Positions 1-5,847 of a stretch of DNA of 8,649 nt are shown piece after piece. The position numbers were made by a program, and so were the translations under genes. Within the stretch, counting starts at the first letter, position 1, and every line of letters begins with the position of its first letter. The stretch is from JBGSWL01 sp041752455 (GTDB taxonomy: Bacteria; Pseudomonadota; Alphaproteobacteria; Rhizobiales; Rhizobiaceae). The stretch lies in contig JBGSWL010000116.1 of the NCBI GenBank assembly GCA_041752455.1, positions 1 to 8,649 on the forward strand. Reading direction: 5' to 3'. A model generated the notes under the pieces. The model made no database searches. It saw only the letters and a program-made list of their open reading frames with translations, and was not told the origin of the DNA.

Positions 1-1
1 G

Positions 2-685
2 ACGACGCCCGGAACCGCCCCGGCACCCGATGGCACGACGCCGCCCGCCACACCTGACGGCACGGCCCAGACCGCCGAGCCGCTGACACCGGCACCGTCG
101 ACCGAACCGGCCAATGTACCGATACCGGTCGGCCAGCGGGCCATCTTCTATGAAGAACGCACCGGATCTGCCGACGGCACGGCCTTGGCTGGCGCAACGG
201 TCTGGTCGGTGGTGCAGGAAAGCCCGGGCGGTGATCTCCCGCCGGAGCCGGCCATTCGCGCAGAAGTGTCAGTGCCCGAACTCGGCATGACGATGAACCT
301 GACGATCCGCCGCAATGGTGACCTGACGCTTCCGGCAAGCCACATCGTCGAACTGTTCTTCAATGTCCCGGAAACATTCGAAGGTCGCGGAATTGCCGAT
401 GTCAGCCGGATAACCTTCAAGGCGACCGAACAGGATCCGGGCAACGCGCTTGTCGCGGTTCCGGCGCCGATCGATACCAACATATTCCTGATCGCGTTGA
501 CTGATGCCCAGTCTGCCATCGACACCAACATCCAGTTGATGACCGCGCAGACCTGGCTGGATATCCCGATGCAATATGTCAGCGGTCGCCGTGCGCTTGT
601 GACGTTGGAAAAGGGCCTGCCTGGCGACACGGTTTTCAAGGATGTCTTTGCGGCATGGGAGGCCAATCCGCTGCCGCGGTCCTGA
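2..685 (+). CDS. Conserved protein of unknown function, C-terminal part (5' truncated by window)
   Basis: An open frame runs from the left edge to a TGA at 683-685, so the start lies outside the window. The visible part is about 227 residues. The first 40 or so are a low-complexity linker rich in Pro, Thr and Ala, as in proteins that join a membrane anchor or cytoplasmic domain to an extracytoplasmic one. From about base 130 it becomes a compact domain beginning GQRAIFYEERTG, with alternating beta-type segments, a SHIVELFF stretch and a PAPIDTNIFLIALTD stretch. No catalytic motif is recognisable. I recall similar Pro-rich-linker proteins annotated as hypothetical in rhizobia, but I cannot name a family. 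The antisense frames are shadows; the bidirectional terminator immediately downstream of this stop supports the plus-strand reading. It could be a periplasmic or envelope protein; function is not assigned. Confidence 0.8.
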   Translation, partial: TTPGTAPAPDGTTPPATPDGTAQTAEPLTPAPSTEPANVPIPVGQRAIFYEERTGSADGTALAGATVWSVVQESPGGDLPPEPAIRAEVSVPELGMTMNLTIRRNGDLTLPASHIVELFFNVPETFEGRGIADVSRITFKATEQDPGNALVAVPAPIDTNIFLIALTDAQSAIDTNIQLMTAQTWLDIPMQYVSGRRALVTLEKGLPGDTVFKDVFAAWEANPLPRS

Positions 686-719
686 TCTCACGCGCCGGTT
701 CACTGCACCGCATGAAAAA

Positions 720-745
720 GCCGGCGAACTCGCCGGCCTTTTTTT
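720..745. terminator. Bidirectional intrinsic terminator between convergent genes
   Basis: A 7-bp GC-rich perfect stem (720-726 with 731-737) closes a 4-base loop (AACT). It is followed by one C and seven T residues (739-745) on the plus strand. On the minus strand the same stem is followed by the complement of A715-A719, a run of five T. It sits 35 bases after the stop of the left-hand gene and 29 bases past the stop of rpoH, so it can end both convergent transcripts. Confidence 0.9.
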
Positions 746-773
746 GTTCTTGTCACTTGTCAGTGAGGTCCGG

Positions 774-1682
774 TCAGCGCGCGTCTGCCATCGGCCGGTT
801 GCCTGCGGCCAAGGCCTCGGCCGCAGCGCGCACGGCCGTCTGGACCTTTTCAAAGGCCCGCACCTCGATCTGGCGAACACGCTCGCGCGAGATGCCGAAT
901 TCCGATGACAGGTCTTCCAGCGTCAGCGGATCTTCGGCAAGGCGACGGGCCTGGAAGATCCGGCGTTCGCGGTCGTTCAGGATGTCCATGGCCTGGGTCA
1001 GCATGGCGCGGCGGTGGTCGAGTTCATCTTCCTCAATCAGCATCGTTTCCTGGCTGTCGTGATCATCGACAAGCCAATCCTGCCACTGGCCGCTTTCTCC
1101 GTCGCCGGCACGAATCGGTGCGTTGAGCGAGGCATCGCCCGACAAGCGCTGGTTCATCGACAACACCTCGGCTTCCGAGACCTGCAGATCGGTGGCGATC
1201 TTCTTGACCTGTTCGGAATTGAGGTCGTTCTCGCCGAGCGCCTGGATGCGGTTCTTGGCCTTGCGCAGGTTGAAGAACAGCCGCTTCTGGTTGGCGGTCG
1301 TGCCCATTTTCACGAGGCTCCACGAGCGCAGGACATATTCCTGGATCGAGGCCTTGATCCACCACATGGCATAGGTCGCCAGCCGGAAGCCGCGCTCCGG
1401 ATCGAACTTCTTGACCGCCTGCATCAGGCCGACATTACCCTCGGAGATCACTTCGCCCATCGGCAAGCCGTAGCCGCGATAGCCCATGGCGATCTTGGCG
1501 ACGAGGCGCAGGTGCGATGTGACAAGGCGGTGGGCCGCCTCGGTGTCGGAATGCTCGTGATAGCGCTTGGCGAGCATGTATTCCTCGCCGGGCTGCAGCA
1601 TGGGGAAACGGCGAATTTCCTCCATGTAACGGGTCAATCCGTTGGAGCCGGCGGCAAGACTGGGCAGAGTGGACTGGGCCAT
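774..1682 (-). CDS. rpoH: RNA polymerase sigma-32 (heat-shock) factor RpoH
   Basis: This 302-residue sigma-70 family factor directs RNA polymerase to heat-shock promoters. Region 2 spans about residues 50-120 (HRLVTSHLRLVAKIA, then the core-binding and -10-recognition helix FDPERGFRLATYAMWWIKA). The RpoH box NQKRLFFNLR at residues 131-140 separates the heat-shock sigma group from RpoD. Region 4 carries the -35-recognition helix-turn-helix near residues 254-275 (LTLEDLSSEFGISRERVRQIE). The start chosen is the ATG at 1682, giving MAQSTLPSL. It is preceded by a strong purine-rich ribosome site at 6 bases' spacing, and it gives the usual family length of about 300 residues. The frame stays open for 48 codons upstream to a GTG overlapping the rluD stop, but that GTG has no ribosome site and the added residues do not look like sigma sequence. 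The gene lies downstream of rluD on the same strand. Many alphaproteobacteria carry more than one rpoH; which copy this is cannot be told here. Confidence 0.96.
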   Translation of the reverse strand: MAQSTLPSLAAGSNGLTRYMEEIRRFPMLQPGEEYMLAKRYHEHSDTEAAHRLVTSHLRLVAKIAMGYRGYGLPMGEVISEGNVGLMQAVKKFDPERGFRLATYAMWWIKASIQEYVLRSWSLVKMGTTANQKRLFFNLRKAKNRIQALGENDLNSEQVKKIATDLQVSEAEVLSMNQRLSGDASLNAPIRAGDGESGQWQDWLVDDHDSQETMLIEEDELDHRRAMLTQAMDILNDRERRIFQARRLAEDPLTLEDLSSEFGISRERVRQIEVRAFEKVQTAVRAAAEALAAGNRPMADAR

Positions 1683-1688
1683 GAAGCA

Positions 1689-1705
1689 CCCCTTTCCTTC
1701 GAAGG
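1689..1705 (-). promoter_or_regulatory. Ribosome binding site of rpoH with overlapping small palindrome
   Basis: Read on the minus strand, AAGGAAAGGGG (1699-1689) sits 6 bases before the ATG at 1682 and fixes the rpoH start. Its first half is part of the perfect palindrome CCTTCGAAGG (1696-1705), which could pair weakly (3-bp stem, 4-base loop) in the messenger and partly mask the site. Masking is inference; the stem is short. Confidence 0.6.
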
Positions 1706-1781
1706 CTCCCGCACGATTGCGGCGAGCCGAAAGCGCCGCCGTTATGGCCGGCGCAACCGCCTGTCCGGCGATTTGAAAAAT

Positions 1782-1811
1782 GAAATAATCACGGCAAAGT
1801 GGCGCTTCAAG
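1782..1811 (-). promoter_or_regulatory. Candidate rpoH promoter (CTTGAAG -35)
   Basis: On the minus strand CTTGAAG (1811-1805) begins 12 bases after the rluD stop. Read as TTGAAG it is followed after 17 bases by TATTTC (1787-1782), a sigma-70-type arrangement with a weak -10. CTTGAA is also the alphaproteobacterial heat-shock sigma -35 hexamer, so self-activation is possible. However, I do not see a good C(C/T)ATNT -10 at the right distance. Transcription from here would give a leader of roughly 90 bases before rpoH. Confidence 0.4.
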
Positions 1812-1822
1812 GGCGAAGCCGA

Positions 1823-2824
1823 TCACGCAAGCGTGCGCAGCGCCTCGACCACCGCAACCATGTCGTCAGGCATCGGGCTTTCGAAGTCCATCACATCGCC
1901 GGTCGTCGGGTGTTCGAAGGCAAGATTGCCCGCATGCAGCGCCTGGCGGTTCAGGGTCTGGATCGGTTCGGCGATTTCCGGCGGCAACGCGCGCAGCTTG
2001 GTGCGATAGCCGGCACCATAGGTATCGTCGCCGATCAGCGGATGGCCAAGATGGGCCATGTGCACGCGGATCTGGTGCGTGCGCCCGGTCTCCAAAGTGC
2101 AGGCGACCAGACTCGCAACGGCCGAGCCGTCCTTCCTGGCGCCGAAACGCTCCAGCGTACGATAATGGGTGATCGCATGGCGCGCGTCCGGCTGGCTCTC
2201 GTTGACCACGGCCTGGCGCAGCCGGTCGGTGCCGGAGCGGCCTAGAAAGGTCGAAACGATGCCGTTGCCGGGCACCACCGTGCCCCACACCACCGCCACA
2301 TAGATGCGCTCCAGCGCACCGGTGCGGCCATGGTCCGCAAACTGCGCGGTCAGCACCTTGTGCGCCAGGTCGGTTTTCGCCGCGACCATCACGCCGCTGG
2401 TGTCCTTGTCGAGCCGGTGGACGATGCCGGGCCGCTTGACGCCGCCAATCCCCGAAAGACTGTCGCCGCAGTGATGGATCAACGCGTTGACCAGTGTTCC
2501 GTCCGGATTGCCCTGGCCGGGATGGACGACGAGGCCGGCAGGCTTGTCGATGACGATCACCTGGTCGTCTTCGTACAGCACATCGAGCGTGATCGCTTGT
2601 CCGCGCGGAACCGGATCAACCGGCGGCGGCGGCGAGAACGTGACGCGGTCGCCGGCATGGACCTTCTGTCGCGGCTCGGTCACCGCTGCGCCGTTGATCG
2701 TCACGTGGCCTTCGAGGATCAGCGCCTTGACGCGCGAGCGCGAGACGAGATCGCCTGCAGCGGCAGCCAGCCATTGGTCGAGGCGGCGGCCTGCGGCGTC
2801 TTCCTCAACGGTCAACTCTTCCAT
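1823..2824 (-). CDS. rluD: 23S rRNA pseudouridine synthase, RluD/RluA family
   Basis: This 333-residue enzyme of the RluA/RluD family isomerises uridine to pseudouridine in RNA; RluD acts on helix 69 of 23S rRNA. An S4 RNA-binding domain covers about residues 12-60 (RRLDQWLAA, SRSRVKALILEGHVTING). The catalytic domain follows, with YEDDQVIVIDKPAGLVVHPG at residues 84-103 and the family signature HRLDKDTSG at 136-144. D139 in that signature is the expected catalytic aspartate. Further family blocks are LETGRTHQIRVHM (244-256) and HPLIGDDTYG (261-270). Length matches the family (about 320-340). The ATG at 2824 has AGAGGG about 10 bases upstream. rpoH follows 140 bases downstream in the same direction, and the small membrane-protein gene at 2918 is divergent. 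The RluD assignment over RluA or RluC rests on the S4 domain plus length and is likely, but paralogues with S4 exist. Confidence 0.92.
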   Translation of the reverse strand: MEELTVEEDAAGRRLDQWLAAAAGDLVSRSRVKALILEGHVTINGAAVTEPRQKVHAGDRVTFSPPPPVDPVPRGQAITLDVLYEDDQVIVIDKPAGLVVHPGQGNPDGTLVNALIHHCGDSLSGIGGVKRPGIVHRLDKDTSGVMVAAKTDLAHKVLTAQFADHGRTGALERIYVAVVWGTVVPGNGIVSTFLGRSGTDRLRQAVVNESQPDARHAITHYRTLERFGARKDGSAVASLVACTLETGRTHQIRVHMAHLGHPLIGDDTYGAGYRTKLRALPPEIAEPIQTLNRQALHAGNLAFEHPTTGDVMDFESPMPDDMVAVVEALRTLA

Positions 2825-2917
2825 TTGGCGTCAGCCCTCTTTAAATGCAGCGCAGGCAATAGCCGTCTATAAGCCAAAGGCATAGCCCGCATTGCGCGGC
2901 AAGGGAAAAGGCATCCG

Positions 2918-3280
2918 ATGAACCAGTTCGATCCACAGCTTGCTGAAGATGCACCGCTCGATCCGGCGGTGGAGCGGGTCCGCGCCAAGCTTGCGCGCCT
3001 GCTGCTTGTCTCCATCGGCATCATGATGGTCAGCGTCTTTGCGGTTCTGGCGGCGATCGTCTTCAAGATCAATGCCGGCTCCGATGCCGCCTTCGTGACA
3101 GGCACGATCCAGCTGCCGGCCGGCTTCGTGATTTCCGAAAGCTTCTCCGGTTCCGATGTCATCGGGTTCCGCGGAACCGACGGGCAGGGCGCGGCGAAAA
3201 TCCTGTTGTTTGATGCAACCACCGGCGCAGCGCGCGCCGGCTTTGCCCTGGAAAGCGGCGCGGGCGTGCCTCTCAACTAG
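2918..3280 (+). CDS. Small single-pass membrane protein of unknown function
   Basis: I do not recognise a family for this 120-residue protein. The N-terminal 27 residues are acidic then basic (ERVRAKLARL). They are followed by one hydrophobic segment at about 28-49 (LLLVSIGIMMVSVFAVLAAIVF) and a C-terminal domain of about 70 residues. By the positive-inside rule the basic stretch before the segment keeps the N-terminus in the cytoplasm and puts the C-terminal domain, with ISESFSGSDVIGFRGTDG and KILLFDATTG, in the periplasm. That tail alternates hydrophobic strands and turns, like a small beta domain. The ATG at 2918 is supported by AAGGGAAAAGG at 2901-2911. It is divergent from rluD with 93 bases between starts, and the next gene on its strand starts 173 bases after its stop, so it is probably monocistronic. 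Base composition matches its neighbours, which favours a real gene. Confidence 0.8.
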   Translation: MNQFDPQLAEDAPLDPAVERVRAKLARLLLVSIGIMMVSVFAVLAAIVFKINAGSDAAFVTGTIQLPAGFVISESFSGSDVIGFRGTDGQGAAKILLFDATTGAARAGFALESGAGVPLN

Positions 3281-3308
3281 GCATTGCGCACCCTTTGGCA
3301 GCAAACGG

Positions 3309-3343
3309 GCATGGTTGCCGGCCGATTTCCGCATGGTCGCCGG
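3309..3343. repeat. Short direct repeat, 13 bases twice at 22-base period
   Basis: GCATGGTTGCCGG (3309-3321) and GCATGGTCGCCGG (3331-3343) match at 12 of 13 bases, and their starts are 22 bases apart, about two turns of the helix. They lie between the small membrane-protein gene and the candidate promoter of the ABC operon. They could be a pair of operator half-sites or chance; no regulator is known from this window. Confidence 0.5.
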
Positions 3344-3360
3344 AAAAGGGGCTTTTTTCC
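3342..3360 (+). terminator. Weak candidate terminator after the small membrane-protein gene
   Basis: GGAAAA (3342-3347) can pair with TTTTCC (3355-3360) around a short loop, in a region with a run of six T at 3353-3358. The stem is A/T-rich and only 6 bp, so termination would be inefficient. No better terminator is seen between 3281 and 3453. Confidence 0.25.
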
Positions 3361-3389
3361 TTTACAAGCGTGTCACAGTTTCGTTTTGT
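3361..3389 (+). promoter_or_regulatory. Candidate promoter of the ABC importer operon
   Basis: TTTACA (3361-3366) is close to the -35 consensus. After a 17-base spacer it is followed by TTTTGT (3384-3389), a poor -10. It sits about 90 bases upstream of the ATPase start, directly downstream of the 22-base-period direct repeat. The call rests mostly on the -35 element and position. Confidence 0.3.
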
Positions 3390-3453
3390 TAGGGGCGGCG
3401 GGACATTGCGCGTATCGTCCGGCCGGTGGGTAGGGAGTTGGATCGAAAACAAG

Positions 3454-4548
3454 ATGGCGGTTTCGCGTGGGGCTTCGGTCCGCTACGATGGTGTGCAGAA
3501 GAGCTACGACGGGGAAAACCTCGTCGTCAAAAACCTCAACCTCGATATCGCCCGTGGTGAATTCCTGACCATGCTCGGACCGTCCGGGTCCGGCAAAACC
3601 ACATGCCTCATGATGCTGGCCGGGTTCGAGCCGGCGACCAACGGTGAGATTTATCTCAACGATCAGCCGATCAACAATGTGCCGCCGCACAAACGCGGCA
3701 TCGGCATGGTGTTCCAGAACTACGCGCTGTTTCCGCACATGAGCGTGGCAGAAAACCTTGCATTCCCTTTGCAGGTGCGTGGCATAACCAAGTCCGAACA
3801 GCAGACGCGCATCAAGCGCGCGCTGGAGATGGTCGAACTCGGCGCGTTCGGCAATCGCCGTCCGGCGCAACTCTCCGGCGGCCAGCAGCAGCGCGTTGCC
3901 GTTGCCCGTGCGCTGGTCTTTGATCCGGAACTGGTCCTGATGGACGAGCCGCTCGGCGCGCTGGACAAGCAGCTTCGCGAGCAGATGCAGTATGAAATCA
4001 AACACATCCACGAAAACATCGGCGTCACCGTCGTCTATGTGACGCATGACCAGACCGAGGCGCTGACGATGTCGGACCGGGTGGCGGTGTTCAACGACGG
4101 CGTCATCCAGCAGCTGTCGACGCCGGATGAGCTCTACGAAAATCCGCAGAACTCGTTCGTCGCCCAGTTCATCGGCGAGAACAACAAGCTGAGCGGCAAG
4201 GTGGAAGAGATCAACGGATCGACCTGCGCCGTGCGGCTGGACGATGGCACGCGGCTGATTGCCGATCCTGTCAACATCAAGGGGCAGGGTTCGCGCACGA
4301 CCCTTTCGCTGCGGCCCGAGCGCATCGAGATCCTGCCGGATGAAGGCACGGAGAACATCGTCGACGGCAAGATCGAGGAACTGATCTATCTCGGCGACCA
4401 CATCCGCGTGCGCATGAATGTTGCCGGCAATGACGAGTTCATCGTCAAGGTTCGCAACCGGCGCGACAAGCGCCAGATCGCCGAAGGCGATGTCGTGCGG
4501 ATCGGCTGGGCCGCATCAGACTGCAAGGCGCTGGACGCCGTTGCATGA
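3454..4548 (+). CDS. ABC importer ATP-binding subunit, polyamine (PotA/PotG) type
   Basis: This 364-residue ATPase powers the importer encoded by the three genes that follow. The nucleotide-binding domain has Walker A GPSGSGKT (42-49), the Q-loop glutamine at 88 (GMVFQNYALFPHMSVAEN), signature LSGGQQQR (140-147), Walker B VLMDEP (161-166) with catalytic E165, D-loop GALD (168-171) and switch histidine H198 in YVTHDQTEA. The C-terminal roughly 110 residues form a TOBE-type regulatory domain (SLRPERIEILPDE near 285-297, then IEELIYLGDHIRVRM at 307-321). This is typical of the Pot/Fbp/Mal class. I chose the ATG at 3454 (MAVSRGASVRYDG) because similarity to other ATPases starts just after it. Its ribosome site is poor: AGGGAG lies 16 bases upstream. 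The frame is open further upstream to 3295, but those 53 codons look non-coding. The substrate cannot be read from the ATPase. Confidence 0.94.
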   Translation: MAVSRGASVRYDGVQKSYDGENLVVKNLNLDIARGEFLTMLGPSGSGKTTCLMMLAGFEPATNGEIYLNDQPINNVPPHKRGIGMVFQNYALFPHMSVAENLAFPLQVRGITKSEQQTRIKRALEMVELGAFGNRRPAQLSGGQQQRVAVARALVFDPELVLMDEPLGALDKQLREQMQYEIKHIHENIGVTVVYVTHDQTEALTMSDRVAVFNDGVIQQLSTPDELYENPQNSFVAQFIGENNKLSGKVEEINGSTCAVRLDDGTRLIADPVNIKGQGSRTTLSLRPERIEILPDEGTENIVDGKIEELIYLGDHIRVRMNVAGNDEFIVKVRNRRDKRQIAEGDVVRIGWAASDCKALDAVA

Positions 4549-4559
4549 ACGAAATTGAC

Positions 4560-4609
4560 CAGCAGCGCTGTTGCTGCCGGCAATGGGGCGTGTCGGGCGT
4601 ATTCCGGCA
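4560..4609 (+). promoter_or_regulatory. Hairpins in the gap before the binding-protein gene
   Basis: The 91-base gap between the ATPase and binding-protein genes can form CAGCA/TGCTG (4560-4564 with 4572-4576) and TGCCGG/CCGGCA (4575-4580 with 4604-4609). The two overlap by two bases, so they compete. No T run follows. Such structures often mark messenger processing or stabilisation ahead of a highly expressed binding protein; that role is inference. Confidence 0.35.
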
Positions 4610-4639
4610 TACCCTCTTAACCCAAAAAGGGAGCGTGAC

Positions 4640-5779
4640 ATGAAACTCAAGACCATCCTTATGGCAACGGCCGCAACCGGCCTGTTTGCCTCGACATCGG
4701 TCGCCCAGGACGTGGGTACGGCTGGTGAACCCTGCGAAGGTTGCGCGATGGAAATGACCGTCGTCTCGTGGGGCGGTGCCTACCAGAATTCGCAGATCAA
4801 GGCCTATGCAGAGCCCTACGCTGCCGTGACCGGTGTCAAGTTCGTCTGGGACGAGTCGTCCAACGAAGCTGTCGCCAAGCTGCGCGCCCAGAAGGAAGCC
4901 GGTAACGTGACCTGGGATCTGGTCGACGTGGAAGGCCCGGATGCGGTCCGTCTTTGCGATGAAGGCCTTGCTGCCGAAATCGACATCGACACCGCTCTGA
5001 CCCCTGCGCCGGACGGCACGCCGGCCTCCAAGGACTTCGGCGATTCGCTGGTCTCGCCATGCTACGTTCCGCAGATCGTCTTCTCGACGACCTTCGGCTA
5101 CCGCACCGATGTTGCAGCCTGGAACGGCGCCGTGCCGACCTCGGTCTGCGATATCTTCGACCTGACCAAGTTTCCCGGCAAGCGCGCGCTCGAAAAGCGC
5201 CCGAAAAAGAACATCGAATGGGCTCTGCTCTGCGATGGCGTGAGCAAGGAAGAACTCTACAGCGTCATGGAAACGCCGGAAGGCATCGAAAAGGCGCTCG
5301 CCAAGCTGCAGACGATCAAGTCTGAAACGATCTGGTGGTCGGCTGGTGCCGATACGCCGCAACTCCTGGCCGACGGTGAAGCCGTGATCGGCTCGACCTA
5401 CAATGGCCGCCTGTTCTCGGTCATCGTCGAGCAGAAGCAGCCGGTTGCCATGCTCTGGGACTACCAGGTCTTCGACTTCGACGGCTGGGTTGTGCCGGCT
5501 GACCTTCCGGAAGACCGCATGAAGCGCGTCATGCACTTCCTGAAGTTTGCGTCCGACACGCAGCGCCTTGCCGATCAGGCCAAGTACATCTCGTACGGCC
5601 CGGCACGTGCCTCGTCCGCTCCGCTCGTCAGCAAGCATGCCGAGCTGGGCATCGAAATGGCACCGCACATGCCGACCGATCCGGCCAACATGGGCAATGT
5701 CATCGTCAACAACATCGAATGGTGGTCGGCCTATGCCGATGACGTCGATGCCAAGTTCCAGGCCTGGCTTGCCCAGTAA
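4640..5779 (+). CDS. Periplasmic substrate-binding protein of the ABC importer (PotD/PotF-like)
   Basis: This 379-residue secreted protein should capture the substrate in the periplasm and deliver it to the two permeases. A signal peptide is clear: basic MKLK, hydrophobic TILMATAATGLFA, and an S-V-A cleavage motif ending at A22. The mature protein has the two-lobe binding-protein pattern of the PotD/PotF group. It opens with EMTVVSWGGAYQNSQIKAY (38-56), continues with TWDLVDVEGPDAVRLCDEGL (91-110) and FPGKRALEKRP (178-188), then GEAVIGSTYNGRLFS (246-260) and DYQVFDFDGWVVP (274-286). Many aromatic residues (W70, W92, W194, W232, W233, W273, W283, W361, W362) are available for a cation- or amine-binding pocket. 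The mature protein has six cysteines (32, 35, 106, 141, 170, 198), the first two as CxxC; a periplasmic protein with an even count may form disulfides. The ATG at 4640 has AGGGAG at 6 bases' spacing. I judge polyamine-like substrate likely but unproven. Confidence 0.93.
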   Translation: MKLKTILMATAATGLFASTSVAQDVGTAGEPCEGCAMEMTVVSWGGAYQNSQIKAYAEPYAAVTGVKFVWDESSNEAVAKLRAQKEAGNVTWDLVDVEGPDAVRLCDEGLAAEIDIDTALTPAPDGTPASKDFGDSLVSPCYVPQIVFSTTFGYRTDVAAWNGAVPTSVCDIFDLTKFPGKRALEKRPKKNIEWALLCDGVSKEELYSVMETPEGIEKALAKLQTIKSETIWWSAGADTPQLLADGEAVIGSTYNGRLFSVIVEQKQPVAMLWDYQVFDFDGWVVPADLPEDRMKRVMHFLKFASDTQRLADQAKYISYGPARASSAPLVSKHAELGIEMAPHMPTDPANMGNVIVNNIEWWSAYADDVDAKFQAWLAQ

Positions 5780-5796
5780 TCTGATGTGACGAATCG

Positions 5797-5822
5797 GGAC
5801 GGCGCGGACCTCTGCGCCGTCC
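5797..5822 (+). terminator. Strong intercistronic hairpin after the binding-protein gene
   Basis: GGACGGCGC (5797-5805) pairs perfectly with GCGCCGTCC (5814-5822) around an 8-base loop, 17 bases after the binding-protein stop. The following TTCCTCTTG is pyrimidine-rich but not a true T run, so it is probably a partial terminator or a 3'-end stabiliser. This fits higher expression of the binding protein than of the permeases. Confidence 0.6.
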
Positions 5823-5847
5823 TTCCTCTTGCCTGAAGGAGCCTTCC

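Noticed and set aside
1683..1826. A 48-codon N-terminal extension of rpoH starting at a GTG that overlaps the rluD stop
   Set aside because: There is no ribosome site at the GTG, the residues do not resemble sigma factors, and the ATG at 1682 has a strong site and gives the normal length.
1014..2009. A 331-codon plus-strand frame across rpoH and the end of rluD
   Set aside because: Both genes on the other strand have unmistakable family motifs; the plus-strand translation has none.
3419..3426. CCGGCCGG palindrome upstream of the ATPase
   Set aside because: It is short and common in GC-rich DNA, and its position does not relate to a promoter element.
3295..3453. A 53-codon N-terminal extension of the ABC ATPase
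   Set aside because: The translation lacks ATPase similarity and covers the likely promoter region; the ATG at 3454 gives the normal length, although its ribosome site is weak.
3373..4401. A 342-codon minus-strand frame opposite the ATPase
   Set aside because: It is a shadow of the ATPase gene and its translation is low-complexity in character.
4555..4583. TTGACC as -35 of a separate promoter for the binding-protein gene
   Set aside because: No acceptable -10 lies 16-18 bases downstream.
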